Of a DNA stretch of 64,000 bases, positions 49,190 through 58,225 are shown in pieces. Under the pieces are notes generated by a model. It did no database searches. It worked only from the letters and a program-made list of their open reading frames with translations, and was not told the origin of the DNA. Every line of letters begins with the position of its first letter. Positions within the stretch are counted from its first letter, which is position 1. Both the position numbers and the translations under genes were made by a program. The stretch comes from Pseudothauera rhizosphaerae (lineage in GTDB: Bacteria; Pseudomonadota; Gammaproteobacteria; Burkholderiales; Rhodocyclaceae): assembly GCF_004801305.1 (NCBI RefSeq), contig NZ_SSOD01000004.1:248001-312000 (forward strand). Reading direction: 5' to 3'.

Positions 49190-49636
49190 TTACAGGCTGC
49201 GGACGAAATCGAGCACTTCCTGGGCGTGGCCGGGCACCTTCACGCCACGCCACTCGCGGGCGAGGCTGCCGTCGGCCGCGAACACGAAGGTGCTGCGCTC
49301 GATGCCGCGCACCTGCTTGCCGTACATGTTCTTCATCTTGATCACGCCGAAGCCCTCGCACAGGGCCTGGTCGGCATCGGAGAGGAGCTCGAAGGGCAGT
49401 TCCAGCTTGGCCTTGAAGTTTTCATGGGACTTGAGGCTGTCCCGGCTGATGCCGAACACCTTGCAGCCGGCCGCGGCGAACTCGCCGTGCAGGGCGCCGA
49501 AGTCCCTGGTCTCGTTGGTACACCCCGGGGTGTTGTCCTTGGGGTAGAAGTAAAGCACGGCCTTGGCACCTTTCAGGCCCTGCAGCGCGACCTGCTGGCC
49601 GCCGGTGGCGGGCAGGGTAAGAGCGGGAAGATTCAT
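49190..49636 (-). CDS. bcp: peroxiredoxin of the BCP/PrxQ family
   Basis: This 148-residue thiol peroxidase has the peroxidatic Cys in KDNTPGCTNETRDF (about Cys44). The resolving Cys that many BCPs carry five residues later is Arg here, so the enzyme is either a 1-Cys form or resolves with Cys in AAAGCKVFG or another thiol. It reduces hydroperoxides in the cytoplasm. ATG 49636 matches the family N terminus; an in-frame extension upstream lies outside the conserved domain. It probably shares a transcript with phoH. Confidence 0.92.
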   Translation of the reverse strand: MNLPALTLPATGGQQVALQGLKGAKAVLYFYPKDNTPGCTNETRDFGALHGEFAAAGCKVFGISRDSLKSHENFKAKLELPFELLSDADQALCEGFGVIKMKNMYGKQVRGIERSTFVFAADGSLAREWRGVKVPGHAQEVLDFVRSL

Positions 49637-49725
49637 GGAGCCTCCGTGGGGACGATTGCACCGAGCGTAGCGGAGGAGGGGCAGCGCTGACAATCGCGGC
49701 GGCGTGACGGCCCGTGCCGGGTTGC

Positions 49726-50106
49726 TCAGCCCGCGGCGTCGAACAGCAGCGCGGCCACCACCTGGCGCCCTTCGCCGGCCAGGATGTTGTAGGTGCGGCA
49801 GGCGGCGGCCAGATCCATGACCTCGAAGCCCATGCCGGCCTCGATCAGCGGGCGCAGCAGCGCCGGGGCGGGGAAGCGCTGGCGGGCGCCGGTGCCGATG
49901 ATGACCACCTGCGCCCCCAGTTCACGCACCGCAACAAAATCGTCGGCGGTGAGCCCGGCGAAGCCGCCGCGCGCCCAGCCGGGTTCGATGCGCTCCGGGG
50001 TGACGAGCAGGTTGCCGTCGTGGCGGACCTTGTTGATCAGCACGTGGTCGGTGCCGTAGCCGGTGAAGATGTTGACGTGGGCGAGCGATTCGGTATGGAG
50101 CTTCAT
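49726..50106 (-). CDS. Mth938-like domain protein (DUF498/DUF598)
   Basis: The 126-residue protein has the compact Mth938 fold pattern, with VVIIGTGARQRFPAPALL and GFEVMDLAAACRTYNILAGEGRQVVAALL (in parts) as conserved blocks. Relatives such as human NDUFAF3 and bacterial homologues are linked to assembly of complex I or to small-molecule binding, but the bacterial role is not known. It is divergent from alaA. ATG 50106 gives the standard length. Confidence 0.87.
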   Translation of the reverse strand: MKLHTESLAHVNIFTGYGTDHVLINKVRHDGNLLVTPERIEPGWARGGFAGLTADDFVAVRELGAQVVIIGTGARQRFPAPALLRPLIEAGMGFEVMDLAAACRTYNILAGEGRQVVAALLFDAAG

Positions 50107-50168
50107 GGCGGGTTCTGCAGTGGGGTGGAGCGCTGCCGGCGGGCGGGGAAAAGCCCGCGCCGGGCAAA

Positions 50169-50197
50169 TTGCCGCGCTGCGGCAGGGGGGCTAAGAT
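50169..50197 (+). promoter_or_regulatory. sigma-70-type promoter of alaA
   Basis: TTGCCG (50169-50174) and TAAGAT (50192-50197) are separated by 17 bases and lie 80 bases upstream of the alaA ATG. This is the only good -35/-10 pair in the 171-base gap. Confidence 0.5.
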
Positions 50198-50277
50198 AAC
50201 GCTCTTTGCTTCGCAGAAACGATGCAAACGCGAGTTCCGCGGCGGTTCCAGCGGACGATACGACGAGGACGACGGAA

Positions 50278-51576
50278 ATGAAAGCGGCGAAACCCCTGAA
50301 CCTGGCAGTGGCCCCCAGCGAGGACGTCAAGGCCGAGTCCGCCGCCCGTCCGGTCCGCAAGTCCGCCAAGCTCGCCGACGTATGCTACGACATCCGCGGC
50401 CCGGTGCTCACCCGCGCCAGGCAGATGGAGGACGAAGGGCACAAGATCATCAAGCTGAACATCGGCAACCTGGCCGCGTTCGGCTTCGACTCGCCCGAAG
50501 AAATCCAGATGGACATGATCCGCAACCTGCCCAATTCGGCGGGCTACTCGGACTCCAAGGGCATCTTCGCGGCGCGCAAGGCGGTGATGCACTACACCCA
50601 GCAGAAGCACATCAAGGGTGTGGACATCGAGGACATCTACATCGGCAACGGCGTCTCCGAGCTGATCGTGATGGCGATGAACGCGCTGCTCAACGCCGGC
50701 GACGAGGTGCTGGTGCCCGCCCCCGACTACCCTCTGTGGACCGCGGCGGTCAGCCTGTCGGGCGGCAAGCCGGTGCATTACCTGTGCGACGAGTCCAAGG
50801 GCTGGCTGCCGGACATCGCCGACATGCGTGCGAAGATCAACCGCAACACGCGCGCCATCGTGGTGATCAACCCCAACAACCCCACCGGCGCGCTCTACCC
50901 GGACGAGCTGCTGCAGGAGATCGTCCAACTCGCCCGCGAGCACGACCTGATCCTGTACGCCGACGAGGTGTACGACAAGGTGCTCTACGACGGCGTCACC
51001 CACACCTCGCTGGCTTCCCTGTCGGAGGACGTGCTGACCATCGTCTTCAACGGCCTGTCGAAGAACTACCGCTCCTGTGGTTACCGCGCCGGCTGGATGG
51101 TGGTGTGCGGCGACAAGCGCCACGCCCAGGACTACATCGAAGGCCTCAACATGCTGGCCTCCATGCGCCTGTGCGCCAACGTGCCCGGCCAGTACGCCAT
51201 CCAGACCGCGCTGGGCGGCTACCAGAGCATCGACGACCTGGTGGCCGAGGGCGGGCGCATGCGCCGCCAGCGCGACCTGGCCTGGGAGCTGATCAGCGCG
51301 ATTCCGGGCGTGAGCTGCGTGAAACCCAAGGCCACGCTGTACATGTTCCCGCGCCTGGACCCCGAGGTGTATCCCATCGAGGACGACCAGGCCTTCATCG
51401 CCGAACTGCTGGAAGAGGAGCGCGTGCTGCTGGTGCAGGGCACCGGCTTCAACTGGCCGCACCCGGACCACTTCCGCCTGGTCTTCCTGCCCCACGAGGA
51501 CGACCTGCGCGACGCCATCGGGCGCATCGCCCGCTTCCTGGAGCACTACCGCAAGCGCCACGGCACCGTGGCCTGA
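50278..51576 (+). CDS. alaA: PLP-dependent aminotransferase, alanine type
   Basis: This 432-residue class I/II aminotransferase closely follows the AlaA/YfbQ pattern: CYDIRGPVLTRARQMEDEG near the N terminus, KLNIGNLAAFGFDSP, NPNNPTGALYP and the PLP Lys in GLSKNYRSCGYRAGW (about residue 262). AlaA makes alanine from pyruvate and glutamate. In betaproteobacteria this gene commonly stands before hom and thrC, as here, so it may also serve threonine/aspartate-family metabolism. The ATG at 50278 follows GACGGAA; an N-terminal extension of about 25 residues compared with E. coli is present. Confidence 0.9.
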   Translation: MKAAKPLNLAVAPSEDVKAESAARPVRKSAKLADVCYDIRGPVLTRARQMEDEGHKIIKLNIGNLAAFGFDSPEEIQMDMIRNLPNSAGYSDSKGIFAARKAVMHYTQQKHIKGVDIEDIYIGNGVSELIVMAMNALLNAGDEVLVPAPDYPLWTAAVSLSGGKPVHYLCDESKGWLPDIADMRAKINRNTRAIVVINPNNPTGALYPDELLQEIVQLAREHDLILYADEVYDKVLYDGVTHTSLASLSEDVLTIVFNGLSKNYRSCGYRAGWMVVCGDKRHAQDYIEGLNMLASMRLCANVPGQYAIQTALGGYQSIDDLVAEGGRMRRQRDLAWELISAIPGVSCVKPKATLYMFPRLDPEVYPIEDDQAFIAELLEEERVLLVQGTGFNWPHPDHFRLVFLPHEDDLRDAIGRIARFLEHYRKRHGTVA

Positions 51577-51621
51577 GTCCTTCCCCTCCACCCATTCAAC
51601 GACGACACGGAAACACTCTGC

Positions 51622-52932
51622 ATGAAACCGATCAACGTAGGCCTGCTGGGCATCGGCACCGTCGGCGGCGGCACCTTCAACGTTCTCAAGCGCAACGAAG
51701 AGGAAATCACCCGGCGCGCCGGGCGGCCGATCCGCATCACCACGGTGGCCGACAAGAACCTGGAGCATGCCCGCAAGGTGACCGGTGGCGCCGTCAAGGT
51801 GACGGACGACGCCTTCGCAGTGGTGGCCGACCCCGAGATCGACATCGTCGTCGAACTGATCGGCGGCTACGGCGTGGCCAGGGAACTGGTGCTGAAGGCC
51901 ATCGAGAACGGCAAGCACGTGGTCACCGCCAACAAGGCGCTGCTGGCCGTGCATGGCAACGAGATCTTCGCCGCGGCGCAGAAGAAGGGCGTCATGGTGG
52001 CCTTCGAGGCCGCGGTGGCGGGCGGCATCCCCATCATCAAGGCGCTGCGCGAGGGCCTGACCGCCAACCGCATCCAGTGGCTGGCCGGCATCATCAACGG
52101 CACGACGAACTTCATCCTGTCCGAGATGCGCGACAAGGGCCTGCCCTTCGCCGACGTGCTCAAGGAAGCCCAGGCCCTGGGCTATGCCGAGTCCGACCCC
52201 ACCTTCGACATCGAGGGTGTGGACGCCGCGCACAAGGCCACGATCATGAGCGCGATCGCCTTCGGCATCCCGATGCAGTTCGACAAGGCCCACGTCGAAG
52301 GCATCACCAAGCTGGAGTCGGCCGACATCACCTACGCCGAACAGCTCGGCTACCGCATCAAGCTGCTGGGTATCGCGCGGCGCCGCGACAACGGCGTGGA
52401 ACTGCGCGTCCATCCCACGCTGATCCCGGCCAAGCGCCTGATCGCCAACGTGGAAGGGGCCATGAACGCGGTGCTGGTGCAGGGTGACGCCGTGGGTGCG
52501 ACGCTGTACTACGGCAAGGGTGCCGGCGCCGAGCCGACCGCCTCCGCCGTGATCGCCGACCTGGTGGACATCACGCGCCTGCACACCGCCGACCCGGAGC
52601 ACCGGGTGCCGCACCTTGCCTTCCAGCCCGACCAGGTGCAGGACATCGCCGTGCTGCCCATCGACGAGGTCATCACCTCCTACTACCTGCGCATGCGGGT
52701 GGAGGACAAGCCGGGCGTGCTGGCGGACATCACCCGCATCCTGGCCGACAGCGACATCTCCATCGACGCCATGATCCAGAAGGAACCGGGCGAGGGCGAG
52801 GCGCAGACCGACATCATCATGCTGACCCACCAGACCGTGGAGAAGAACGCCAACGCCGCGATCGCCAGGATCGAGGCGCTGCCGGTGGTGTGCGGCAAGG
52901 TCACCCGCCTGCGCCTGGAAAACCTGCAGTAA
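51622..52932 (+). CDS. hom: homoserine dehydrogenase
   Basis: This 436-residue enzyme reduces aspartate semialdehyde to homoserine. The NAD(P)-binding motif GLLGIGTVGGG is at the N terminus, the catalytic region has GGIPIIKALREGL and NGTTNFIL, and a C-terminal ACT domain (about 350-430) suggests threonine feedback control. It lies 45 bases after alaA and 62 bases before thrC, forming one operon for the homoserine-threonine branch. Length and motifs are normal. Confidence 0.96.
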   Translation: MKPINVGLLGIGTVGGGTFNVLKRNEEEITRRAGRPIRITTVADKNLEHARKVTGGAVKVTDDAFAVVADPEIDIVVELIGGYGVARELVLKAIENGKHVVTANKALLAVHGNEIFAAAQKKGVMVAFEAAVAGGIPIIKALREGLTANRIQWLAGIINGTTNFILSEMRDKGLPFADVLKEAQALGYAESDPTFDIEGVDAAHKATIMSAIAFGIPMQFDKAHVEGITKLESADITYAEQLGYRIKLLGIARRRDNGVELRVHPTLIPAKRLIANVEGAMNAVLVQGDAVGATLYYGKGAGAEPTASAVIADLVDITRLHTADPEHRVPHLAFQPDQVQDIAVLPIDEVITSYYLRMRVEDKPGVLADITRILADSDISIDAMIQKEPGEGEAQTDIIMLTHQTVEKNANAAIARIEALPVVCGKVTRLRLENLQ

Positions 52933-52994
52933 GCCGTGCAGCATCCCTGGGGCCGCCCGCCGTGGCGGCCCGCATTCGTATACGAGGATTGCCC

Positions 52995-54434
52995 GTGAAG
53001 TACGTCTCCACCCGCGGCCACGCCGGCCGTCCCGAATTCTGCGACATCCTGCTGGGCGGCCTGGCGCCGGACGGCGGCCTCTACCTGCCGGAAACCTACC
53101 CGCGGGTGAGCCGCGCCGAGCTGGACGCCTGGCGCAAGCTCTCCTACGCTGAACTGGCGTTCGAAATCCTGTCGAAATTCATCACCGACATCCCGCCCGC
53201 AGACCTCAAGGCCATCTGCGACAAGACCTACACCGCCCAGGTGTATCGCCACGCCCGCCCCGGCGACGACGCGGCCCAGATCACCCCGGTGCACTGGCTG
53301 GAGAAGGGCCGGCTGGGCCTGCTGGAACTGTCCAACGGCCCCACGCTGGCCTTCAAGGACATGGCCATGCAGTTGCTCGGCAACCTGTTCGAGTACGTGC
53401 TGGACAAGCGCGGGGAGACCATCAACATCCTCGGCGCCACCTCCGGCGACACCGGCTCCGCGGCCGAATACGCCATGCGGGGCAAGCACGGCGTGCGCGT
53501 GTTCATGCTCTCGCCCCACGGGCTGATGAGTCCTTTCCAGCGCGCGCAGATGTATTCGCTGCAGGACGACAACATCCATAACATCGCCGTCACCGGCATG
53601 TTCGACGACGCCCAGGACATCGTGAAGGCGGTCTCCAACGACGCCGCCTTCAAGGCGAAGTACAAGATCGGCGCGGTCAATTCCATCAACTGGGCGCGGG
53701 TGGCGGCCCAGGTCGTCTACTACTTCAAGGGCTACTTCGGCGCCACGGAATCCAGCGACCAGCAGGTCGCGTTCTGTGTGCCCTCGGGCAATTTCGGCAA
53801 CATCTGCGCCGGCCACATCGCGCGCATGATGGGGCTGCCGGTGGCGAAGCTGATCCTCGCCACCAACGAGAACGACGTGCTGGACGAGTTCTTCCGCACC
53901 GGCGTGTACCGCCCGCGCAAGGCCGCCGAAACCCGTGTGACCTCCAGCCCGTCCATGGACATCTCCAAGGCCTCGAACTTCGAGCGCTTCGCCTTCGATC
54001 TGGTCGGCCGCGACCCGAAGAAGGTCGCCGCCCTGTGGGCCGAGGTGGACGCCGGGCGCGCCTTCGATCTGTCCGGCACGCCGGAATTCGCCCGCCTCGG
54101 GGAGTTCGCCTTCGTCTCCGGCGCGAGCAGCCACGCTGACCGCCTTGCCACCATCCGCCAGGTGTACGAGCAGTACGGCGTGACGCTGGACACCCACACC
54201 GCCGACGGCATGAAGGTGGCCTGGGACCACGCCGCCGGCCTGCCCGCGGGCGTGCCGCTGCTGGTGCTGGAGACCGCGCTGCCGGTGAAGTTCGCCGAAA
54301 CCATCCGCGAGGCCCTGGGCCACGAGCCGGAGCGCCCGGCAGACCTGGAAGGCATCGAGAAGCTGCCCCAGCGCGTGGAAGTCATGGCGCCGGACGTGGA
54401 AGCGGTCAAGCGCTTCATCGTCGAGCGCGTGTAA
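52995..54434 (+). CDS. thrC: threonine synthase
   Basis: This 479-residue PLP enzyme converts O-phosphohomoserine to threonine. The N terminus YVSTRGH, the PLP Lys121 in PTLAFKDMAMQ and the SGDTGSAA phosphate-binding loop are the ThrC family marks of the longer, fungal/gammaproteobacterial-like type. It starts with GTG at 52995, with GAGG eight bases upstream. It is the last gene of alaA-hom-thrC and converges with the next gene, four bases after its stop codon, without an evident terminator. Confidence 0.96.
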   Translation: MKYVSTRGHAGRPEFCDILLGGLAPDGGLYLPETYPRVSRAELDAWRKLSYAELAFEILSKFITDIPPADLKAICDKTYTAQVYRHARPGDDAAQITPVHWLEKGRLGLLELSNGPTLAFKDMAMQLLGNLFEYVLDKRGETINILGATSGDTGSAAEYAMRGKHGVRVFMLSPHGLMSPFQRAQMYSLQDDNIHNIAVTGMFDDAQDIVKAVSNDAAFKAKYKIGAVNSINWARVAAQVVYYFKGYFGATESSDQQVAFCVPSGNFGNICAGHIARMMGLPVAKLILATNENDVLDEFFRTGVYRPRKAAETRVTSSPSMDISKASNFERFAFDLVGRDPKKVAALWAEVDAGRAFDLSGTPEFARLGEFAFVSGASSHADRLATIRQVYEQYGVTLDTHTADGMKVAWDHAAGLPAGVPLLVLETALPVKFAETIREALGHEPERPADLEGIEKLPQRVEVMAPDVEAVKRFIVERV

Positions 54435-54437
54435 GCC

Positions 54438-54989
54438 CTAGGGCGCGGGATCGGGCCTGAAGCCGAAGCGCGCCGGCAGTTCGGCGCTGCGCACCGGTTG
54501 CAGGCGATGGCCGCGCCACAGTGCGGCCTGGCTGGCGTCGCCCTGCATCAGTGCCAGGAGTGTTTCTTCACCGACTGGGCTGCCGTCGCTGTCCTGTAGT
54601 GCGGCGAGAAAGTCCGGCAGATCCAGATCGTGCAGCAGGGCGGGGCCGGCGTCGGTGTCGAGCACGATGCAGCCATCCTCGTCCATCAGCGGCGCACCGC
54701 GCAAGCGGGCGCTGCGGCCGGTGTGGGTAGCGAGGCTGCCGTCGGGAGCCAGGCGCACCACCCACGGCAGGTAGTCCAGCGCCACGAAGACCCGCTGCGG
54801 GCCGTTGTCCACCAGCCAGTTGCCGGCCTCGTCCGCGCGGTAGCGGGTATTCAGGAAGGCGGCGAGGCCGGCGTGCGTCACCCGCTCGCCCTTGAGCCGC
54901 CAGTGGCCGCGCCGGTCCAGGGACAGCCAGCCGTAGCAGGCCGGCACATCGGGCCAGGGTTGCAGCGGGTGGGCGAGTTCGCCGTCCAT
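54438..54989 (-). CDS. conserved betaproteobacterial protein of unknown function (small Trp-rich enzyme-like fold)
   Basis: This 183-residue protein has a conserved-looking N-terminal half with PACYGWLSLDRRGHWRLKGE, followed by FLNTRYRADEAGNWLVDNGPQRVFVALDY (parts around residues 45-75) and a more variable C-terminal half. I recall similar proteins annotated as DUF2946-type or hypothetical in Azoarcus and related genera but cannot name a function. There is no signal peptide or membrane span. It follows nadC by 18 bases on the same strand and may be co-transcribed with it. Confidence 0.65.
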   Translation of the reverse strand: MDGELAHPLQPWPDVPACYGWLSLDRRGHWRLKGERVTHAGLAAFLNTRYRADEAGNWLVDNGPQRVFVALDYLPWVVRLAPDGSLATHTGRSARLRGAPLMDEDGCIVLDTDAGPALLHDLDLPDFLAALQDSDGSPVGEETLLALMQGDASQAALWRGHRLQPVRSAELPARFGFRPDPAP

Positions 54990-55007
54990 GGCCCGGCTGC
55001 GGGTGAC

Positions 55008-55856
55008 TCAGCCTTCGATGTGGCGCAGGGAGAGGTCCAGCGCTCGCACGTCCTTGGTCAGGCCGCCCACGGAGATACGGTCCACGCCCGTCTCCGCGAT
55101 CGCCCGCACCGTCTCCAGGTTCACCCCGCCCGAGGCTTCCAGCTCGGCCCGGCCGGCGTTGATGGAGACCGCCTCGCGCATTTCCTCCAGGCCCATGTTG
55201 TCGAGCAGGACCATGGTCACGCCGGCGTCGAGCGCTTCGCGCAACTGGTCCAGCTTTTCCACCTCGACCTGGATGAAGACGTTGGAGGGGGCGATGGCAC
55301 GGGCGCGCTCCACCACCTGGCGGATGCCGCCGGCGGCGATGATGTGGTTCTCCTTGATCAGGATGCCGTCGTACAGGCCGATGCGGTGGTTGGTGCCGCC
55401 GCCCACCGCCACCGCGTACTTCTGCGCCAGGCGCAGGCCGGGCAGGGTCTTGCGGGTGTCGACGATCCTGGCCTGGGTGCCGGCCACCGCGTCCACGAAG
55501 CGGCGGGTGACGGTGGCAGTGCCGGAAAGCAGTTGCAGGAAGTTCAGCGCGGTGCGCTCGGCGGTGAGCAGGGTGCGGGCGTCGGCGTCCACGTCGCACA
55601 ACGGCTGTCCGGGTTCCACGCGCTCGCCGTCGCGCACGTGCCACAGCACGTTGGCGGCGGGGCTGAGGGTGAGAAAGGTGGCGTCGAACCAGGCGGTGCC
55701 ACACACCACCGCGTCCTCCCGCGAGATCACGCGGCCGTGGGCGAGGGTGTCGGCGGGAATCAGCCGGGCGGTCAGATCGCCGGTGCCCACGTCCTCGGCG
55801 AGGGAGGCGGCCACGGAGCGCTGGATTTCGATGCGGAGCTGTGCGGAGAGGGTCAT
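55008..55856 (-). CDS. nadC: nicotinate-nucleotide pyrophosphorylase (carboxylating)
   Basis: This 282-residue enzyme is quinolinate phosphoribosyltransferase, which makes nicotinate mononucleotide in NAD synthesis. Typical motifs are [13 protein letters not shown] at the N terminus, [32 protein letters not shown] and [20 protein letters not shown] (about residues 150-170, quoted in part), and [12 protein letters not shown]. The length is normal. The ATG at 55856 matches the family. The gene heads a two-gene unit with the following unknown gene. Confidence 0.96.
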   Translation of the reverse strand: MTLSAQLRIEIQRSVAASLAEDVGTGDLTARLIPADTLAHGRVISREDAVVCGTAWFDATFLTLSPAANVLWHVRDGERVEPGQPLCDVDADARTLLTAERTALNFLQLLSGTATVTRRFVDAVAGTQARIVDTRKTLPGLRLAQKYAVAVGGGTNHRIGLYDGILIKENHIIAAGGIRQVVERARAIAPSNVFIQVEVEKLDQLREALDAGVTMVLLDNMGLEEMREAVSINAGRAELEASGGVNLETVRAIAETGVDRISVGGLTKDVRALDLSLRHIEG

Positions 55857-55946
55857 GTCGGTATTCGCCTGCGCTAGGGTGGGCCGATTCTAACGCGGAT
55901 GCAGGTCCGCGGCAGGCCGCTGCGGCACGTGGCGGGTTCCTCCCCG

Positions 55947-56636
55947 TCAAAAAAGACTGCCCCGCCAGACCACCCGTCCGATCACATCCACGTCCGCGCG
56001 GCGAATCTCGATGGACTTGAAGGTCGGATTGTCGCTGATCAGGCGCAGATAGCCGCCCGGTTCGTTCTGCACCCGCTTGATGAACGTCCTGTCGTCGCCC
56101 CTGAGCGCATAGATGCCGCCATCGATGGTGTCGCGCTGCCTGATGTTGACGAGCACCGTGTCGCCGTTGGCGAGCGTGGGCTCCATGCTGTTGCCGGACA
56201 TGTACAGGCCGGCCAGATCGCTGGCTTCCATGCCGTGCTTGCTGAGCCAGAAGCGGCAGAAGCCCAGGCCCGCCACCGATTCCGGCTTGACCGTCAGATC
56301 GCCGGCATAGCTCCTTTCCGCCGGCTGTTCCTTGTATAGGGGCAGACGAGTCAGGCTGCGGATGCTGCTGGGTACGGCCGCATTCAGTGCGTCGTCCTGT
56401 TCCGGTTCCCCTTGCCCCGTGATCAGCCAGAGCAGGTCGACCCGCGCGGCCCGCGCCAGTGCGATCAGAACCTTGCGTGTTGGCTGGCCGCCGGCCAGAT
56501 AGCGCTGCAGGCCACTTTGCGAAATGCCCGCGCTCTTGGCCAGCCCGTTCGCGCTCCCGACCCTGTCGGCCAGAAGGCGCAGGCGGTCGATGAAACCGTC
56601 TTCCACCGGGTGTTCTCCCGCTTCGATGTCATTCAT
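55947..56636 (-). CDS. S24/LexA-type transcriptional repressor with HTH domain
   Basis: This 229-residue protein has an N-terminal helix-turn-helix (about 25-50, SANGLAKSAGISQSGLQRYL) and a C-terminal S24 peptidase domain with the nucleophile Ser150 in SGNSMEPTL and the general-base Lys187 in RTFIKRV; AG in ESVAGLGF is a possible cleavage site. Such CI-like regulators autocleave under stress. ATG 56636 was chosen because GGGAG lies six bases before it; three in-frame ATGs upstream (56642, 56654, 56669) lack ribosome sites. It is divergent from the organosulfur cluster, across a region with repeated operator-like motifs, and may regulate itself or that cluster. Confidence 0.83.
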   Translation of the reverse strand: MNDIEAGEHPVEDGFIDRLRLLADRVGSANGLAKSAGISQSGLQRYLAGGQPTRKVLIALARAARVDLLWLITGQGEPEQDDALNAAVPSSIRSLTRLPLYKEQPAERSYAGDLTVKPESVAGLGFCRFWLSKHGMEASDLAGLYMSGNSMEPTLANGDTVLVNIRQRDTIDGGIYALRGDDRTFIKRVQNEPGGYLRLISDNPTFKSIEIRRADVDVIGRVVWRGSLF

Positions 56637-56958
56637 GGGCATCTCCCGATCCATGGATTCTGTTTGCATTTCTCGAGTCGTCCTGTGGTGCGAAAGAGGT
56701 TAGGTAGATGGAATTCTGGTTGTTGATTAAACAATAGCGAAATCTTCGATCTCTATATCTTTATATGAAATCACTATAACTGTTTAATTGACCTTCAATG
56801 AAAGAAATTGTTGAATCCTCAAACCGAATTTAACTTCAAAAAGAAGTTATTAACTTTATAACGTTAATTCGCTAAAGAGTCAATCGCGTTCTTCTGTTTC
56901 CTCCGGTCGGAACGAGGCAGGCCCCGGACTCTTGAGCGTCTGCAACCCAGAGAAAGAC
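56637..56958. promoter_or_regulatory. AT-rich divergent control region with operator-like repeats
   Basis: This 322-base gap is far AT-richer than the rest of the window and holds no gene. It contains ATTAAACA at 56726-56733 and its reverse complement TGTTTAAT at 56781-56788, the short inverted repeat TTGTT-GATTA-AACAA at 56720-56734, and a perfect TAACTTC-AAAAA-GAAGTTA inverted repeat at 56831-56849. These are candidate binding sites for the S24 repressor or for a sulfur regulator. Several AT-rich hexamers could serve as -10 elements, so exact promoters cannot be assigned. Confidence 0.55.
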
Positions 56959-58200
56959 ATGACCCAGATAGAGACTCCCGCCGATGCCCTGGCCCGCGGG
57001 TCCGAATTGGCGAGGATGTTCGCCGCCGGCGCCGCAGAGGCGGACGCGGCCGGGCGCCTGCCGGTGGAGAACTTTGCTGAACTCCACCGTTCCGGCCTGC
57101 TGTCCCTGGTCATCGCCCGCAAGCATGGCGGTCTGGGCGGCGGGCTGGCGGACGCCGTCGAGGCTGTCGCCGTCATTGCCCAGGGCGAGCCAGCTACCGC
57201 GCTGATCCTGGCGATGCACTACATCCAGCACGGCCAGATCGCCTTCGACGACGGTTACTGGCCGGAGGCCGTGGCCCACAAGCTCGTGCGCTCGTCCCTG
57301 GAACGGGGGGCGCTGATCAATGCGGCCTACGTCGAGCCTTTCGTCGGTTCGGCTTCCCACGGAGCGCTGCCGCAGACCGTCGCGCGCAGGGACGGCGAGC
57401 ACTGGCGCCTGTCCGGGCACAAGAAATACGTGACGGGCATCGAGGGCCTGAGCTGGGTGCGCGTCATGGGGGTGACCGACGAGGCGGATGCGCGGGTCGG
57501 CTATTTCCTGGTGCCCGCCGACGCGCCCGGCATCCGCATCGAGCGCACCTGGGACAGCCTGGGCATGCGGGCGACCAGCAGCCAGGACGTGATCTTCGAC
57601 GACGTGGCCGTGCCCCTCGAACATTTCTTCGGCGACGTGCCGGTATCCGAAGGCATCCGCTACAGCCCGCTGGATTCGATCTGGTATCTGGTGCTGGTGG
57701 CCGCCGTGTATCACGGCATCGCCCGGGCGGCGCGCAACGACGCCGTCCGCTTCGCGCGCACTGTCGCTCCCGGCAGCCTCGGCCGGCCGCTGGCCAGCCT
57801 GGCGCGCTTCCAGGACGCCATCGGGGAGATCGAGGTGCAGCAGACGGGCGCTTGGCGCCTGCTGCAATCCATCGGGCGGGACTACGACGACAGCGCCGAG
57901 AAACGCCAGGAAGAGCTGGAAGCGCTGGCCGCCGACGCCTCCGTGGCGCGTTTGGCGGTGATCGCCAGCGCCATCGGGGTGACCTCCATTGCGCTGGAAC
58001 TGGCGGGCAACCAGGGGGTTTCGCGCAGCAACGCTTTCGAGCGCTACCACCGCGACACCCTGTCGGCCCGGGCCCACAACCCCCATGCCCAGTTGATCCG
58101 TTCCCGCCTCGGCAATCGCGCCCTGGGGCAGCAACAGGTGCGGCCCGGCGGCGCCCACGCCGCAACGGACGCGGCAGGGCCGCGGGCCTGGGCGCAATGA
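56959..58200 (+). CDS. acyl-CoA-dehydrogenase-fold flavoprotein, DszC/SfnB-like monooxygenase
   Basis: This 413-residue protein has the acyl-CoA dehydrogenase fold but lacks the usual catalytic Glu motif (Y-E-G-T). Its N-terminal part aligns with DszC in the block ARGSELARMFAAGAAEADAAG and in LHRSGLLSLVIARKHGG (both about residues 12-60). DszC and SfnB are FMN-dependent monooxygenases that oxidise organic sulfur compounds with flavin from a separate reductase. The gene cluster (desulfinase-like, binding protein, TonB receptor, reductase) supports a sulfur role. A dehydrogenase function cannot be excluded. ATG 56959 is preceded by AGAGAAAG. Confidence 0.72.
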   Translation: MTQIETPADALARGSELARMFAAGAAEADAAGRLPVENFAELHRSGLLSLVIARKHGGLGGGLADAVEAVAVIAQGEPATALILAMHYIQHGQIAFDDGYWPEAVAHKLVRSSLERGALINAAYVEPFVGSASHGALPQTVARRDGEHWRLSGHKKYVTGIEGLSWVRVMGVTDEADARVGYFLVPADAPGIRIERTWDSLGMRATSSQDVIFDDVAVPLEHFFGDVPVSEGIRYSPLDSIWYLVLVAAVYHGIARAARNDAVRFARTVAPGSLGRPLASLARFQDAIGEIEVQQTGAWRLLQSIGRDYDDSAEKRQEELEALAADASVARLAVIASAIGVTSIALELAGNQGVSRSNAFERYHRDTLSARAHNPHAQLIRSRLGNRALGQQQVRPGGAHAATDAAGPRAWAQ

Positions 58201-58225
58201 CCCGCATCCACGACAAGGAACACGC

